DNA from: Phytophthora colocasiae
Taxonomy: Eukaryota; Oomycota; Peronosporomycetes; Peronosporales; Peronosporaceae
Assembly: GCA_018806915.1 (NCBI GenBank)
Contig: JAGKQI010000030.1
Location: 652,501-716,500 of the forward strand
Length of the DNA stretch: 64,000 nt
Direction: 5' to 3'
Shown: piece by piece, positions 51,656 through 62,655 of the stretch
How positions within the stretch are numbered: the stretch's first letter is position 1
Layout of the letters: every line of letters starts with the position of its first letter
Position numbers and translations under genes: made by a program
The notes under the pieces: model-generated
Seen by the model: the letters and a program-made list of their open reading frames with translations, nothing else
Told to the model about the DNA's origin: nothing
Database searches by the model: none

Positions 51656-53164
51656 TGACACGTTGCTAATTACGATTTTTCGAGTGGATATGGACGTTAC
51701 GCTGTGATGTGATTGGACGTACACTGGGTTGTGGGAGAAAGGGAGATGTGGGACGAGGTTATGTCCCGTGCGACAATAATGGATCTGTGGAAGATATATA
51801 TATATAAATATTAACCTTCACCTGTACTGCAAAGGGGCCCAAGAGATCAGAAGTGTTCCTCGGAAAAGTGCACAAACTCCGAGAGACAACAACACTCAGT
51901 CTGATCACCGGACTTTCCCCGACGATGAGTGCCTAAAGGTTGGCAGAAAGTCTCTCAGAAGAATGTATCTCTGAGAGACCTCATCCCGTTGCCGTCCTGT
52001 GTGACGATGATGGTTCAAGGAATATATTATACCCACAAGATACCAAGTATCGCGCACCGTACGTAGCGCACCCCGCACATACAACTGGACTTCGTGCGTT
52101 GTAGCATACGTGCTCCCGCACCCTAAAAACACTCATGGATTTCTGGTATCACGCATGGAAACTCTGATATCACACCATGAAGTCTGACGCACATGAAGTC
52201 TGACGTACATGAGTCTGATGAACATGATTCTGGTAAACAAGTCTGATGTGTCCGGCTTATACAAGCAATATTCCAGACATTTACCAGTTTCCGATGAACA
52301 GACCCAAGTGTCACGACTCTGGTATTTATGACTCTGATGTACATGATTCCGGAGTACATGGTTCCGATGAACATGTCTCCGACGCACATGATTCCAGACC
52401 CTGGTGAACAGGATACCAGACTCTGACACTCTGAAGTCCACCCCATACTGAAACCAAGTGTACCCAACACGACCTCACGCAATCAAGTGAAACGCAACCT
52501 GCTCATCCCTGTAATGACATCATTAAGTGTCGACTCAACAAGATCTGCAGCATCGACTACCATAGTGAGCCCAAGTGAAGATTCCTGAGTTATACTGAGA
52601 CCAAGTTTATATGAGAATATGGAAGACAGAAGACAGAGAGATACGAGATAGATAACCAGAGTTCAATTTGACCGGTACCCCCGAGTTCAAATTGCGTTAT
52701 AACCCCAAGGTCGATTCTTCGGTTCTTTGGAAAGTGTAAGGCCACGACAAAGCTTTGAGTCGTGTGATCTCTCACCTATCAAGCCCCTTTAGGTGGAGAT
52801 CAGCGTAACGCAGAGACCTGAGAGGACCCACCTATTCCATTTACTAGTTGGGTCGTTTGTTTTGTCTCTAGCGGTAGCCCATTTCATATTGTACGTTTGG
52901 ACAGGTATTAGGAGCTAGACAGTCGCTCTCAAGACGCTCGGTAGACTGTTGTATAACTGATAGTGTATTGGTTTATTTTTCACTCTATATATTAGAGGGT
53001 GGTGCGCGAAAGTTACGGGAATACCAGATAGACCAGGTGTCTGGTGAACATTTCCCTAGTTGATCTGGAGAACTAGCCCACTGCTCAAGGGCCAGGAAAG
53101 AATAAGAGCAGCTACATATTTGTATATCGGAACTCTATATTGCGGTTATCTCGGAAGTCTAACT
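51656..53164 (+). repeat. 3' LTR of element P, first part
   Basis: It is nearly identical to 35621-37186 apart from a few indels. After AAGTCTAACT at 53164 the sequence switches to the variant LTR of element Q. The missing last 325 bp are at 55419-55743, inverted. Confidence 0.9.
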
Positions 53165-54067
53165 GAGAGATACCAGAAAGATATGATAGTTATGAGGAAG
53201 ATAAACGATAAACAGAGTTCAATTTGCCGTGTAACCCAGAAGTCGCTGTATTTCTGTTTGCAAGGCCACGCCAAGCATCGCTGCCGTGTGATCTCTCGCC
53301 TATTCAATCCCCTTAGGCGGAGATCAGGTAACGTAGCGACCTGAGAGGACCCGCCTATTCCATATCCTAGTTGGGTCGTTTGTTTTGTCTCTAGCGGTAG
53401 CCCATTTCATATTGCTCGTTTGGACAGGCTCTGGAAACTAGACAGTCGTTTTCAGAGTGCAAGGTAGACTGTTGTATACAACTGATTGTATTGCTTTATA
53501 TTTTCCCTCTATATCAGAGGGTAGTGCGCGAACGTGACAGGGATACCAGACAGACCAGCTGTCTGGTAGCAAGTCCCTAGTTGACCTGGAGTGTTAGCCC
53601 ACCGTTCAAGGGCCTAGAAAGAATAAGAACGGCTGTATATATTTGTATATTTTCGAACTCTGTGTATTGGTTGTTTATCTCAGAAAGTCAGGTATCTCGG
53701 TTCTGGATTTGTGATATTCAGACACCGATTTCAGACTTTCTCTGGTATATTCTCGTTTCGACCGCCGACCTCCTGGAAACCAACTTGGTTTCCAGAGATT
53801 CCGACTCCCGAACGCTTCTGGAAGGATTTCCTGAATACCAACACCAGACTCCGAGGGAACTCCAACTTCTCTTCACAACACATTCTCAGACTCCGGCGAG
53901 GGTCATATTTCCGAAGAAAGCGAACCCACGAGGATACCGCAAGGTACCACACGCCAACCTACCGTTGTACGGCTCTGAAAACCCCTTTTCAGTAGTCGTA
54001 TATCTAGGGTTCACTATACGCCCCCCCCCCCCTGCTCCGCGACCAAAGTTTCACCGACTTCGCGGCA
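53165..54067 (+). repeat. LTR of element Q, downstream part (inverted relative to Q)
   Basis: It is a diverged relative of the P LTR, aligning with about 36629-37511. It contains the TATA-like region near 53506 and ends CGCGGCA at 54067. Its upstream part is at 55744-56503 on the minus strand. Joined end to end these give one LTR of about 1660 bp. Confidence 0.82.
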
Positions 54068-54988
54068 TGTTGCTGAATACGAAGAAGTGTTCAACCGCGG
54101 CAAGGTCGTGGAAGACCTTGGAGTGGATGGAGGCGTGTAATATGCCTGACTTGCAGACGAGTACGGGTCTGGGATATACCGTCCCACAGCAGCCAACGGG
54201 TGGAAAGATCTCAGCAGAGACTTCGACGTGGATCGCTGGAGCACCAATGAGAGGGACGTTCGCGAAGATATGGAAGGACAGGCCCACGTTAAAGCTGCGA
54301 TTGACTGGGACGCCAAAGGAACGCCAGGAGGGACTTGCCAGTCACTTTCGAATCGGCCGTGTGAGACGCACTCCCGAACTGACCGCGCATGAGGGAGACG
54401 TGGAGACAACCACGAGTGGAGGCAAAGGAGCCACTCTAAACGACGAAGGGCAGCGAGAGAAGCTGTTGATTGACGAAGGGCAGTATTGACTGTTGAACGG
54501 GCAGCGAGAGCTGTTGATTAACGACGGACAGTGTTGACTGTCGAGGGGCAGTGTTAACTGTTGAACGGGCAGCGAGAGCTATTGAAAGACTGGACGACCA
54601 AGGCGAAACAGAGGGGCCAGTTGGGTTCTTAGGCGGTGGTGTCTGTGGCAGCCAATAGCGGACAGTGGTTCGGTTGGTTCGGTTGGTTCGGCCCGAAGCA
54701 GGTGCCACGGGACTGAGGGACAACGGGAGGAGCTGTTTGCGCGTGGAAGTACAGGTTGTCAGTAAGGACACGAGTTGAGAGAGAGAGAGGAACGTAGTGT
54801 ATATTCGTACATTAATAGAAGTAGGCGAGTTCTTCGTTAACGAACGACGAACGAGCCGGCGCGGTGAACCGAGCCAGGAGACGACCAGTTGAAGTTGAAG
54901 AGTGTCATTTGACACCCGATCATTGGGCACACCACCCAGCGCAGCACACGAGCAACGATCCACTGACGGGCAGTGAGAGAGTAAACCT
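54066..54988. other. unassigned sequence between the Q LTR and the pol fragment
   Basis: It has no clear gene. A plus-strand stretch (about 54170-54400) reads YGSGIYRPTAANGWKDLSRD and then AAIDWDAKGTPGG in a frame broken by stops and may be a decayed gag. 54449-54585 is a degenerate tandem repeat of GGGCAGCGAGAGCTGTTGA. 54490-54850 has the look of a Ty1/Copia-type LTR, but no second copy allows a test. Confidence 0.35.
54449..54585 (+). repeat. degenerate tandem repeat (GGGCAGCGAGAGCTGTTGA-type)
   Basis: Four to five alternating copies of GGGCAGCGAGAGCTGTTGA and GGGCAGTGTTGACTGT-like units are seen. It is non-coding. Confidence 0.6.
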
Positions 54989-55418
54989 GTTACAATCGTC
55001 AAAGGAGTTGTAGAACTGCCGTTCCCGTCTATGCTGAAGGCAGTTCAGAGTTTCATGGGGAGTCTCAATTACTACAACAAGTCTATTGAAGATCTACCAG
55101 TTATCGCTGCTACTCTGTACGAGCTGACGGATGACCGAATTTGCGCTAGACGAGATATGACTTGTGCCAAAGAAGCCTTCTGAGCTCCTGAAACGCGAGA
55201 TAGTTTCCACCCCACTTCTCAGACGGACCGGACCAAACAGTTTGTCATCATTCCCTTTGCGAACCCTTGGGCTGCTTCAGCAGTTTTAGGGCAGGGGGCG
55301 ATTCACCCGGTCCGATTCACAGGTCGTACCCTGAATGATGCTGAACTCAGGTATCACATCGCTGAGAAAGAGGTGATTGCGATACTCAGAGTTTTGGAAA
55401 ACTTCAGAGCTCTGGTAG
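54989..55418 (+). pseudogene. RT thumb and RNase H fragment (upstream half of copy G4)
   Basis: It aligns with 45385-45812 of element P: MLKAVQSFMGSLNYYNKSIED, FANPWAASAVLGQ and YHIAEKEVIAILRVLENFRALV. A stop near 55183 and indels break it. It ends at GCTCTGGTAG directly against the inverted end of the P LTR. The codons that follow in the original gene (GAGTCAAGTCC) are found at 35620 on the minus strand. It is therefore the partner of 34560-35620. Confidence 0.88.
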
Positions 55419-55743
55419 TGTCGCGAAGTCGGTGCAACTTTTACCGCGGTGCAGGGACGTACAGTGAACCTGGAAGTGTGACTACCGGTAGTTATACCAG
55501 AGTCGCACAGCAAGGTGGGCGTGTGTTACCTTGTGCTGCCCTCGTAGGTTCGTTGTCTTGGTAATGAGACCCTCGCCGGGGTCGTGAGAGTTTGTGTGAG
55601 AGTGAGGGTTCCTTGCGTAGACCGTCGTATGTCCTTCTGGTCCTCACAGGAGCGCTTGAGAGCCGAACGTTTTCCGGTGAACACTTGTGTACACCAGAGA
55701 TTTCTGAAGGCAAAAGAGAAATTAATACAATGGGAAGTCCAGT
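55419..55743 (-). repeat. last 325 bp of the 3' LTR of element P, inverted
   Basis: It equals 37187-37511 in length and is almost identical, on the minus strand. The outer end (TGTCGCG on the plus strand) is flanked by GTAG, the inverse of the CTAC before 35621. Confidence 0.9.
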
Positions 55744-56503
55744 TTCTTCTTGTCATCTTTTGCGTCTTTTCAGCAGTCAGTCTTCATATGTCAGGTACAC
55801 TTGGCTCTTGTATATAAAAGATATCTTGACTTGATCTCAGTATGCAATCTGTGCAGCCGATCTCGATGGGTTAACAGGTAGAGACGTCATTACGGGGGAT
55901 GTGCAGGTCAGTCATCACTTGAATGCGTGACTTGAACTTGGGTTCACTTGGTTTCAGTATGGTCTTGGATCTTCGGTGGTTTCAGAGTCTGGTATCCTGG
56001 TTTTCAGAGTCTGATATCACTTGGTTTTCTGAGTCTTGGTCGCTCAGAGTTAGAGATACCAGAGTTTTGAGTAAGAAACCAGAGTACGGAGCACCAATGC
56101 TACAACGTACACGAAGATCTTGAGGGTTGCGCGGGTGCGCGGCGTCCGGCGCGCGATACTTGGTCTCTGCGGGTAAATTATGTGAATCCTTGAACCATCA
56201 ATCGGGATGAGGATACGTTCTTCTGAGAGACTTTCCGCCAGAACTTAGGCACTCATCGTCGGGGAAAGTCCGGTGACCAGACAGAGTGTAGTTGACCTTC
56301 AGAGTTGTGCACACTCTGAAGTACACTTCTGGTCCTTTGGGCCCCTTTACAGTCAGGCGAAGGTTTATCCACAATCTTCCACAGATGTCGCACGGGTGCG
56401 GCCGCGTCCCAAAGTCCCTTTCGCTTATAACCCATAGTATAACCAATCACATCGTAACGTAATATCCACCTGTCGCTCGAAAATCGGAATTAACATCATC
56501 TCA
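55744..56503 (-). repeat. LTR of element Q, upstream part
   Basis: It begins TGAGATG on the minus strand at 56503, right after the polypurine tract. It is a variant of 35621-36628 and is cut at 55744, where the P LTR end has been joined. Confidence 0.82.
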
Positions 56504-56558
56504 ACCGCCCCTCCTGGTCACGATCCATCAGTGCGGAACTTTCTCCAAGCTGTGTATC

Positions 56559-59500
56559 ATGGCCAGGCCTATCAAACATTCTGATAGACGTTTTTCAGAG
56601 CGTAGTGTAGCTGCAACTCTATGCCAGTTGCCCGGTTTTCAGAGTCTCTGGTGCCCCGTCGCACAGCCTGCTTCTCTCAGACTGAGTAATTTGAACTTGG
56701 CTCGCCTAACGGGCGATCATTTTTCAATCTCCGTCCTTTCGCTCATGGCTGAGGAAACAAACACTTCCTTGGGTTCGAACGCCTCAGCGAGTGGGGTGGC
56801 AGGCGACGCCACAGGCACCTGTCCTGCTTCGGCAACTGCCAGTGTTGTGCAGGGTGGAGATGTTGGTTCAGCCACATCGCCAGGTGGCAGCCCTAGCGCC
56901 CCAGCCCATGCATCCAAACCTACCGACTCACAGGTCGATGGTCCGACTGAGGACCTCCCTGGTGATGACATGGACTCGGCTGGCTCAGGTGATCTCTCGC
57001 CACCAGTGGCTTCACGTGGGGAATCTCACTCTGAATTCTCTGAGGGAACTCCTGGTGTCTTCAGACCGCGAGCCTTTGGTGCCCCACGGCTTTTGTCTAC
57101 GGAAGAGGTCGATCGGCTGTTTCGTCAGGGTCTGGTGACATCCACAGGGGATCAAGTCACGGCGTTGGGGGACTCTGATGTTCCCCAGAATTATGTCGCT
57201 CCCGGCATGAAGCCAGAGGGACGTGCCTTCCTGGTGAGTACCCCCGCGCGAGCTGAAGACTTCAGAAGAGGGCGCCACATAGCAAATGCGTACGGTGGCC
57301 CCTGTGTACTCGTGGGTTACGAGGCACTTACTGATGAAGACCTCCGGGAGCTGGAGCGAGTGATTCCAAGCTTCGATCCTGACGAAGTTGTGTCTCCATG
57401 TGCCCAAACTCCGGATGTGCGCACTCTGGATGCTCTGACGTCGTCTGTGGAGGTTCACCGGGAACTGGGGTATCTGGTTTCTCACGTCTCCCCTACTCGA
57501 CTTGCTGAGAAAGTTTTTCGGACGGCTGGATGCTTAAAACTCATGACTGCTGCTCACCGCCGCCTTCGGGAACGCGTTGGTTCTCAGAACGGCGTCGCCT
57601 TGATCGATGCTGCAGCAGCGCGCTCTGAGTGTGAAGAAATCAAGCGCGAGTGGATACTCCACTGCCACTACTGGAAGCACGAGCTAAAGTGTGCCCAGCA
57701 AGACGCCGGTGTGGTAGAAGAACGCATGGCTTCGGAGATTCAGGACCTCAAGGCTCACTATCAGGACCAAGTGGAAGCTACAAGGCAACTCTAAAGTCCC
57801 AAGTCGCCGATCTTCAGGCGCAGGTCTCGATCCTGAAATCGCGTCCTGAAATCAAGCCCACAGATCCATGGGGATTCTCAGAGTTCTTACAAGAGAACTC
57901 TGAAATTTCTGGCAATTGGGATCGGCTTCATGACCTTCTGGTGTCATATCGATCAGGGACGATAGAAGACACTATCGTCCCTGATAACTGGACGACTGTT
58001 ATCAATGTGACAGCCTTGGACACACGGAAGAAGCCCGTTCCTGATTTCAAGAAACGGCTTTCTGAAGAACGAGCTCGTCAGGCTGCCGAGAAGGCTGCGA
58101 AGGCCGCCAGAGTTCTGATCTCACCCGTCCAAGTGCAGAAGCCTCGGAGTCCAAGAGCGAGAGTCCACGATATCTGTCATACCCACCGAAGCCCCCGACT
58201 CTGAAGTTGCCCCCGAAGCGGCCATTCAAATGGGATCTCAAGAACTTGCAGCGTCGCCCCTCGGGACACAAGCCTATGGAAGACTCCGTACTTTCGGCGA
58301 GCACAAGGATCAAGGTGGCGAAGTCGGACGTGCACAAGAAACTTCCAGGTGACGTAGTCTGGAAGGAGGTTCGTCCTGACCTCCGTCAAGCTCTGCTGTC
58401 TGGTGTCAAGTATAAGGAAGCCATGACGTGGCTGGCATCGGACAAAGAAGCTCACAGCCTCATCAGCAGTCCGGTTCTCGTCCAGATGTTGGTGAGTCTG
58501 GTGTTTTCTCGTCGTCTGGATTCCACTCCTTGGGCCAAGTATGTCCCTGAGGTCTACTACCAGATGGCTGACGAGGTGGTGGATCGTCATATCTCAGCTG
58601 GTACCGAGCCTGCGGCCTGGGGCGACCTGGATGGCCACGTCAATTATCCAGAAAGTGATGTCGAGTCCACCGCCGACAACCCCAAGGTTGACCCTGATTA
58701 CAAGGATTCTGGTGTGGTCGAGTCTGAGGACGAGGATGACAACAAAGATTCGGGTGACGGTGCGTATAGCGGCAGTGGTTCCGAGAGTGACAAGTCTGAG
58801 AACAAGGGATCTGGGAACAAGAAGTCCGGGGATAAGAAGTCCGATGACCACCCGCGTCCTGGTTCCAAGCGTCCCCGAGACTCTGATGACAACTCAGACT
58901 CTGATGATGGGCCTATCATCCCCACCAAGAAATCCAAGAGAAGCCTCGTGTCCATAAAGCCCATACCAGTCCCAAGTCTCGCCCGAAATCCACCAGTGGA
59001 AGTGGATCAAAGTCCAAAGGTTCTTCAGGGAAGGCACGTAGTCTGGTGTCCAAGCCTTATAACTCTCTGACATTCAAGGAGCTCCAGGTGGTGGAAACAC
59101 CAGACTGTGAGGCATCCTCCTGGCTGTACTATGGCATCAGGAGTACAGCGAGTGAGCTCCACCAAGACCACTACGGGCCAGACATTGGGGTTCCCAGACT
59201 ACGAGGTGCACAACCACCCATGGGCCATCCTCAAGAAGCGCTGGGACTCGGAGCGGTACTGTGCGGTCATCCGCAAGAAGCGCCCCCTTTGGAAGTCATG
59301 TTCGACAACCGATTCTCAGAGTTTTACTTCCACAAGCGGGACGAACTGGGATCCATGGTGTTGGCTGACGTGGAAGACATCGTGCGCAGCATGAAAAAGC
59401 ACGCTCAAGCCTTCTGGGAGCGAACGCATTATGTGACCATGGACGTCAGAAGCTGACGACAAGTCTGCGGAGCTTCACAAGTATCGGGGCCATGCGTCGA

Positions 59501-59837
59501 GAAGCTTTTGATCCGTCAACACAATGCTCTCATCCGAAAGGTCTTGAAGCACAAGAATTTTCCAGAGTCGATACTCTCAGAGCCCGGCATCTGGGTGGTT
59601 CCTGACAAGTCCTGTCCCTGTATCTGGCAAGATCCCAGAGTTCCAGAGCTCGGTGGTCCCAAGTGTCTGAGTCTGGAGGCGCAACTGGGTGACTTGGATG
59701 CTGTTGAGCCTGCTCGGATGCAATGGGCCACGGTAAATGTGGACGGAGAGTGGCTCCAGTACGTCCCTGCTGATATCAAGAAGGACTTGCTGACACCTAC
59801 GGAGCGTTCCGAGAACCCGGTCTCTCTTCGCTATTGA
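56559..59837 (+). pseudogene. long antisense ORF of element Q (aORF), fuller copy
   Basis: Coded opposite to the pol of Q, starting at ATG 56559, 55 bp inside the LTR. The first frame has 411 codons: LCQLPGFQSLWCPVAQ, an Ala/Ser/Pro-rich linker, RPRAFGAPRLLSTEEVDRLF, and a helical part with EIKREWILHCHYWKHELK. Next come 57794-58204 (WGFSEFLQENSEISGNWDRL), 58207-59070 (DVVWKEVRPDLRQALLSGVKY, very acidic tract, SDSDDGPIIPTKKSKRS) and 59046-59837 with HKNFPESILSEPGIW and GGPKCLSL. Frame breaks lie near 57790, 58200, 59030 and 59200-59460. Intact length would be about 1050-1100 residues. No known domain; the NLS-like signal and coiled coil suggest a nuclear, perhaps multimeric protein. Confidence 0.78.
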
Positions 59838-60250
59838 AGCTCAGGTGTCCACCACGGTACCCACGAGAAGGCTGCATTTCGAGAAGACAAATAGTTGTCT
59901 GCATTTGTGACGTAAACCCCCGGCCTCAGTGTAGCTTCCTAATCCCTTAATCTTTCAATATCACTCCACTTAATCACATTTCTTCTCATCATCTCATTGT
60001 TCATAACCTCGTGTCCTTCAGCACTAATTCTCCACAAATTCACTTCCACATTCACATTCACACAGTCGTTTTTATATAAGCAGTAACATGATCGATCACA
60101 TATCCAAACACACGAATTTCAGAAATAAGACTCTGAAAAACATGCACTCAGATTACCATTCTCTGAAAGTCGATGTCTGAAATCCTTCTGATATCAGACC
60201 TCCAGATGTGTTTTCAGAGTCATTAGACTCTGCGGTGATCATCTCCAGCC
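59838..60250. other. convergent spacer between the antisense ORF and pol, element Q
   Basis: Non-coding, similar to 31840-32340. It contains pyrimidine-rich stretches, and no ORF is supported. Confidence 0.6.
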
Positions 60251-61655
60251 TTCATTGCTTAAAATCGAGCTTGTGCTCGTGCACTCTGTTTTTATTCGTA
60301 AATTAATGCTCCACAGTTCAACTTCGATAATGGTAACCACTCAGTTTCATCGTAACCTTTCCACTTAACCAGATATACACGCAGGCGTTTAGACGTCCTG
60401 GTACGCTTGCTCCAGCGAGTATCCAAAATCTTCTCCACTTCATACTTGTCGTTTTCAGTATCAGCTTCCCAACTATCTTCTGGTAACAAAGGCAGCGTCA
60501 GAGTCATCATCTTCTGGAATCTGAAGCTCTGCTGTTGGTCGTCTGGGAAACAGGGCTCTGGGCTTCAGACGGCTCACATGTACCCAGGGGTTTACGCGAT
60601 AGCCGGTATCTTCAACCTTGAGTCGCACTCTGAAATCGTCCAGCATTTCCTCGATCCTGAAAGGTCCGTGCCACATGTGCGCCAGTTTTCTGCTCAATCC
60701 CGTTTGTACCTTAGGGATGTAGAGCCACGGCGTCGCCATAGCAAAACCTGACTTCAGACGCTCTGATAACTCGTTCCACTTTCTGGTTTGTTCTTCAGAC
60801 CGCTCACGTTTTGCCTTCTTCTGGAGATCTTCGGCACATGCCAGAGCATAACTATAGTCTCGCTGCATTTTCCTTCTCCACTCGTAAGCAGTCCGCTCCT
60901 GAGTCGTTGATGGTTTGGGTCCAAGCATAGCGGACACCGTCCCGTGAGCATCCCAACCATGTACCAAGTAAAAGGCGTTTCTAAACGGGTGGCATCGAAT
61001 GACGTATTCAGGGCGAACATCAGACGTTCAGCATGATCATCCCAGTCACTCTGATCAGCTTCAGAGATATATGCCTTAATCGCGCGCACCACAGTCTGTA
61101 CTGATCGCTCTTGCTGGCCGTGGGCTTGGGGTCGGTACCCAGAGTAGCACGTTGTCTGCTTCCTAAGAGTTCTCTGAAACACTTGAACACCTCACTCATA
61201 AATCGAGGATCTTGGTCATGGCGAATCCGAGAGCTGGCTCCGAAGTTTCTGAAAACGCGTTCCTCATAGGCTTCTGTTACTTCTTGGGCCGTAATGATAC
61301 TCATCGGCTTGCACATCACACATCCTAAAAACATATCTTGGAAAAGAAGGAGAAACGTTTTGCCACGCGCTGACTTCGGCATGTGCGTCACAAAATCCAT
61401 GGACACAGCTTCAAATGGTCTACTTGGCTCGATATTCCCAGGTGACGGTCTAGGATTTGGGGGTCGCCCCTTGCCGCTGGCACAGTCCACACACTCCTTC
61501 ACAAATCTCTCCACATTGGCGTACATTCCCAACCAGTAAAACTCTGAACACAACTTCTCAAACGTTCTCTTGACTCCTTGATGTCCACCTTGGTAATCTT
61601 CATGAGCAAAGTGCAACAAGTCTGGATACAAGTCTCTGGGAACCACCAATCTGAG
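60251..61655 (-). pseudogene. integrase and chromodomain of element Q
   Basis: The zinc finger and core lie in 61649-61020 (HFAHEDYQGGHQ, VSMDFVTHMPKS, IRHDQDPRF). The glutamate region YRPQAHGQQERSVQ is in a shifted frame (61182-60754). The C-terminal part is 60967-60473, and the chromodomain 60510-60292 (LDTRWSKRTRTSKRL, YLVKWKGYDETEWLP). Frame changes near 61130, 60950 and 60480 inactivate it. Confidence 0.85.
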
Positions 61656-62655
61656 TTCGTCAACATTGTCCCGGGGTCGCTCTCGAGTAGCGCGACTCAG
61701 GCGATAAAGTACATCTCTAGAGTCCAGGAGAAAGTCCCCGGCAATCTGGCAAGTTTCCTGACTCGGGGTCGTGGCAAATCCCCCACGTCGCCTTTCAGAA
61801 ACTTCATGAGCTCAACCAAGTACGGATCCTGGCTCTGATGCGCCTTGATCCGTCGCCAGCGTTCTGCCTGGAACTCCAAAGGCCCTAAAGGTTCTCGTTC
61901 GTCATCATCCTCAGGCGGATTAGCGTCAGGCAGAGCTTGGGCACGGGTCACAGCAACCAATAATCTGGCCGATCGAGGCAAGGGTGCGGATTCCGGACGG
62001 GAAACATCTTCAGATTCTGGTGAAGCATTATGATTTTCAGAGTCTGGTGTCTTTGACTCTTGAACCTCCATGTTCGGGACTGAACGAGGCTTCATCAGTT
62101 TCTCTTGAACCTTGGATACCAGTTGCATGTGCATAAGTTCATCATCATCTTGCACTCGCCAAGCTTCCCCAAGGGTCAAAGTCTTCGAGGTCAGGTAATC
62201 TGCCGCTTGGTTGAACTCGCGTTTCACATGCACCAACTTCAGAGTCTGAAACTTGGTCTTCAGAGACTCAAATTCGGCCAACCTCCTTTGCAAGTTGGGC
62301 TGATTGCAGTTGATCAATCTCTGAGCCTGTTGTATCGCGATGCGTGAGTCTCCCACAACCACCAGCTCCAGTATTCCGTGGTCGAGTGCCATCTTAAGAC
62401 CATAATTCAGGCCACAGTACTCTGAGTCATTCACCGTGACATTCGTCAGAGGAAATCCTCGGGCTTCAGGACACACCACCCAGGAGTTTCCAGAGTATAC
62501 ATCCACAACTCCCTAGACGAGTAGACGTCTTTGCGGCACCGTCAAAACTCTGTAGAACATAGCCCCTGATAATCCTACTTCCAGCATGTCCACACTGATG
62601 GGGACTGGCGAAAACTTGACTCGCCAGCTTTGACTGGGATCAGGTTTTCAGAGAC
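61656..62655 (-). pseudogene. second RNase H and linker to integrase, element Q
   Basis: The 62506-61697 frame (269 codons) has SEYCGLNYGLKMALDHGI, VVVGDSRIAIQQA and VKREFNQAADYLTSK, then runs straight into the integrase linker DPYLVELMKFLKGDVGDLPR. This shows that RNase H and integrase belong to one frame in this family. The start of the domain (about 62570-62510) is frameshifted. Confidence 0.85.

Larger units (their letters stand above)
35621..53164 (+). mobile_element. Chronos-like Ty3/Gypsy element P (nearly complete)
   Basis: The order on the plus strand is 5' LTR 35621-37511, PBS, gag (interrupted by a hAT element), frameshift signal, protease, RT, RNase H, second RNase H, integrase, chromodomain, convergent antisense ORF, polypurine tract, 3' LTR 51656-53164. 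The final 325 bp of the 3' LTR lie inverted at 55419-55743. The flanks CTAC (35617-35620 and, inverted, 55415-55418) are the target duplication. Excluding the hAT insertion the element is about 17 kb. Breaks are a frame change near 40440, the hAT at 40709, a stop at 43430, a shift near 43670 and one near 46590. Confidence 0.9.

Noticed and set aside
54436..55002. 188-codon minus-strand ORF
   Set aside because: Low-complexity reading of the GGGCAGCGAGAG tandem repeat and LTR-like sequence; not protein-like.
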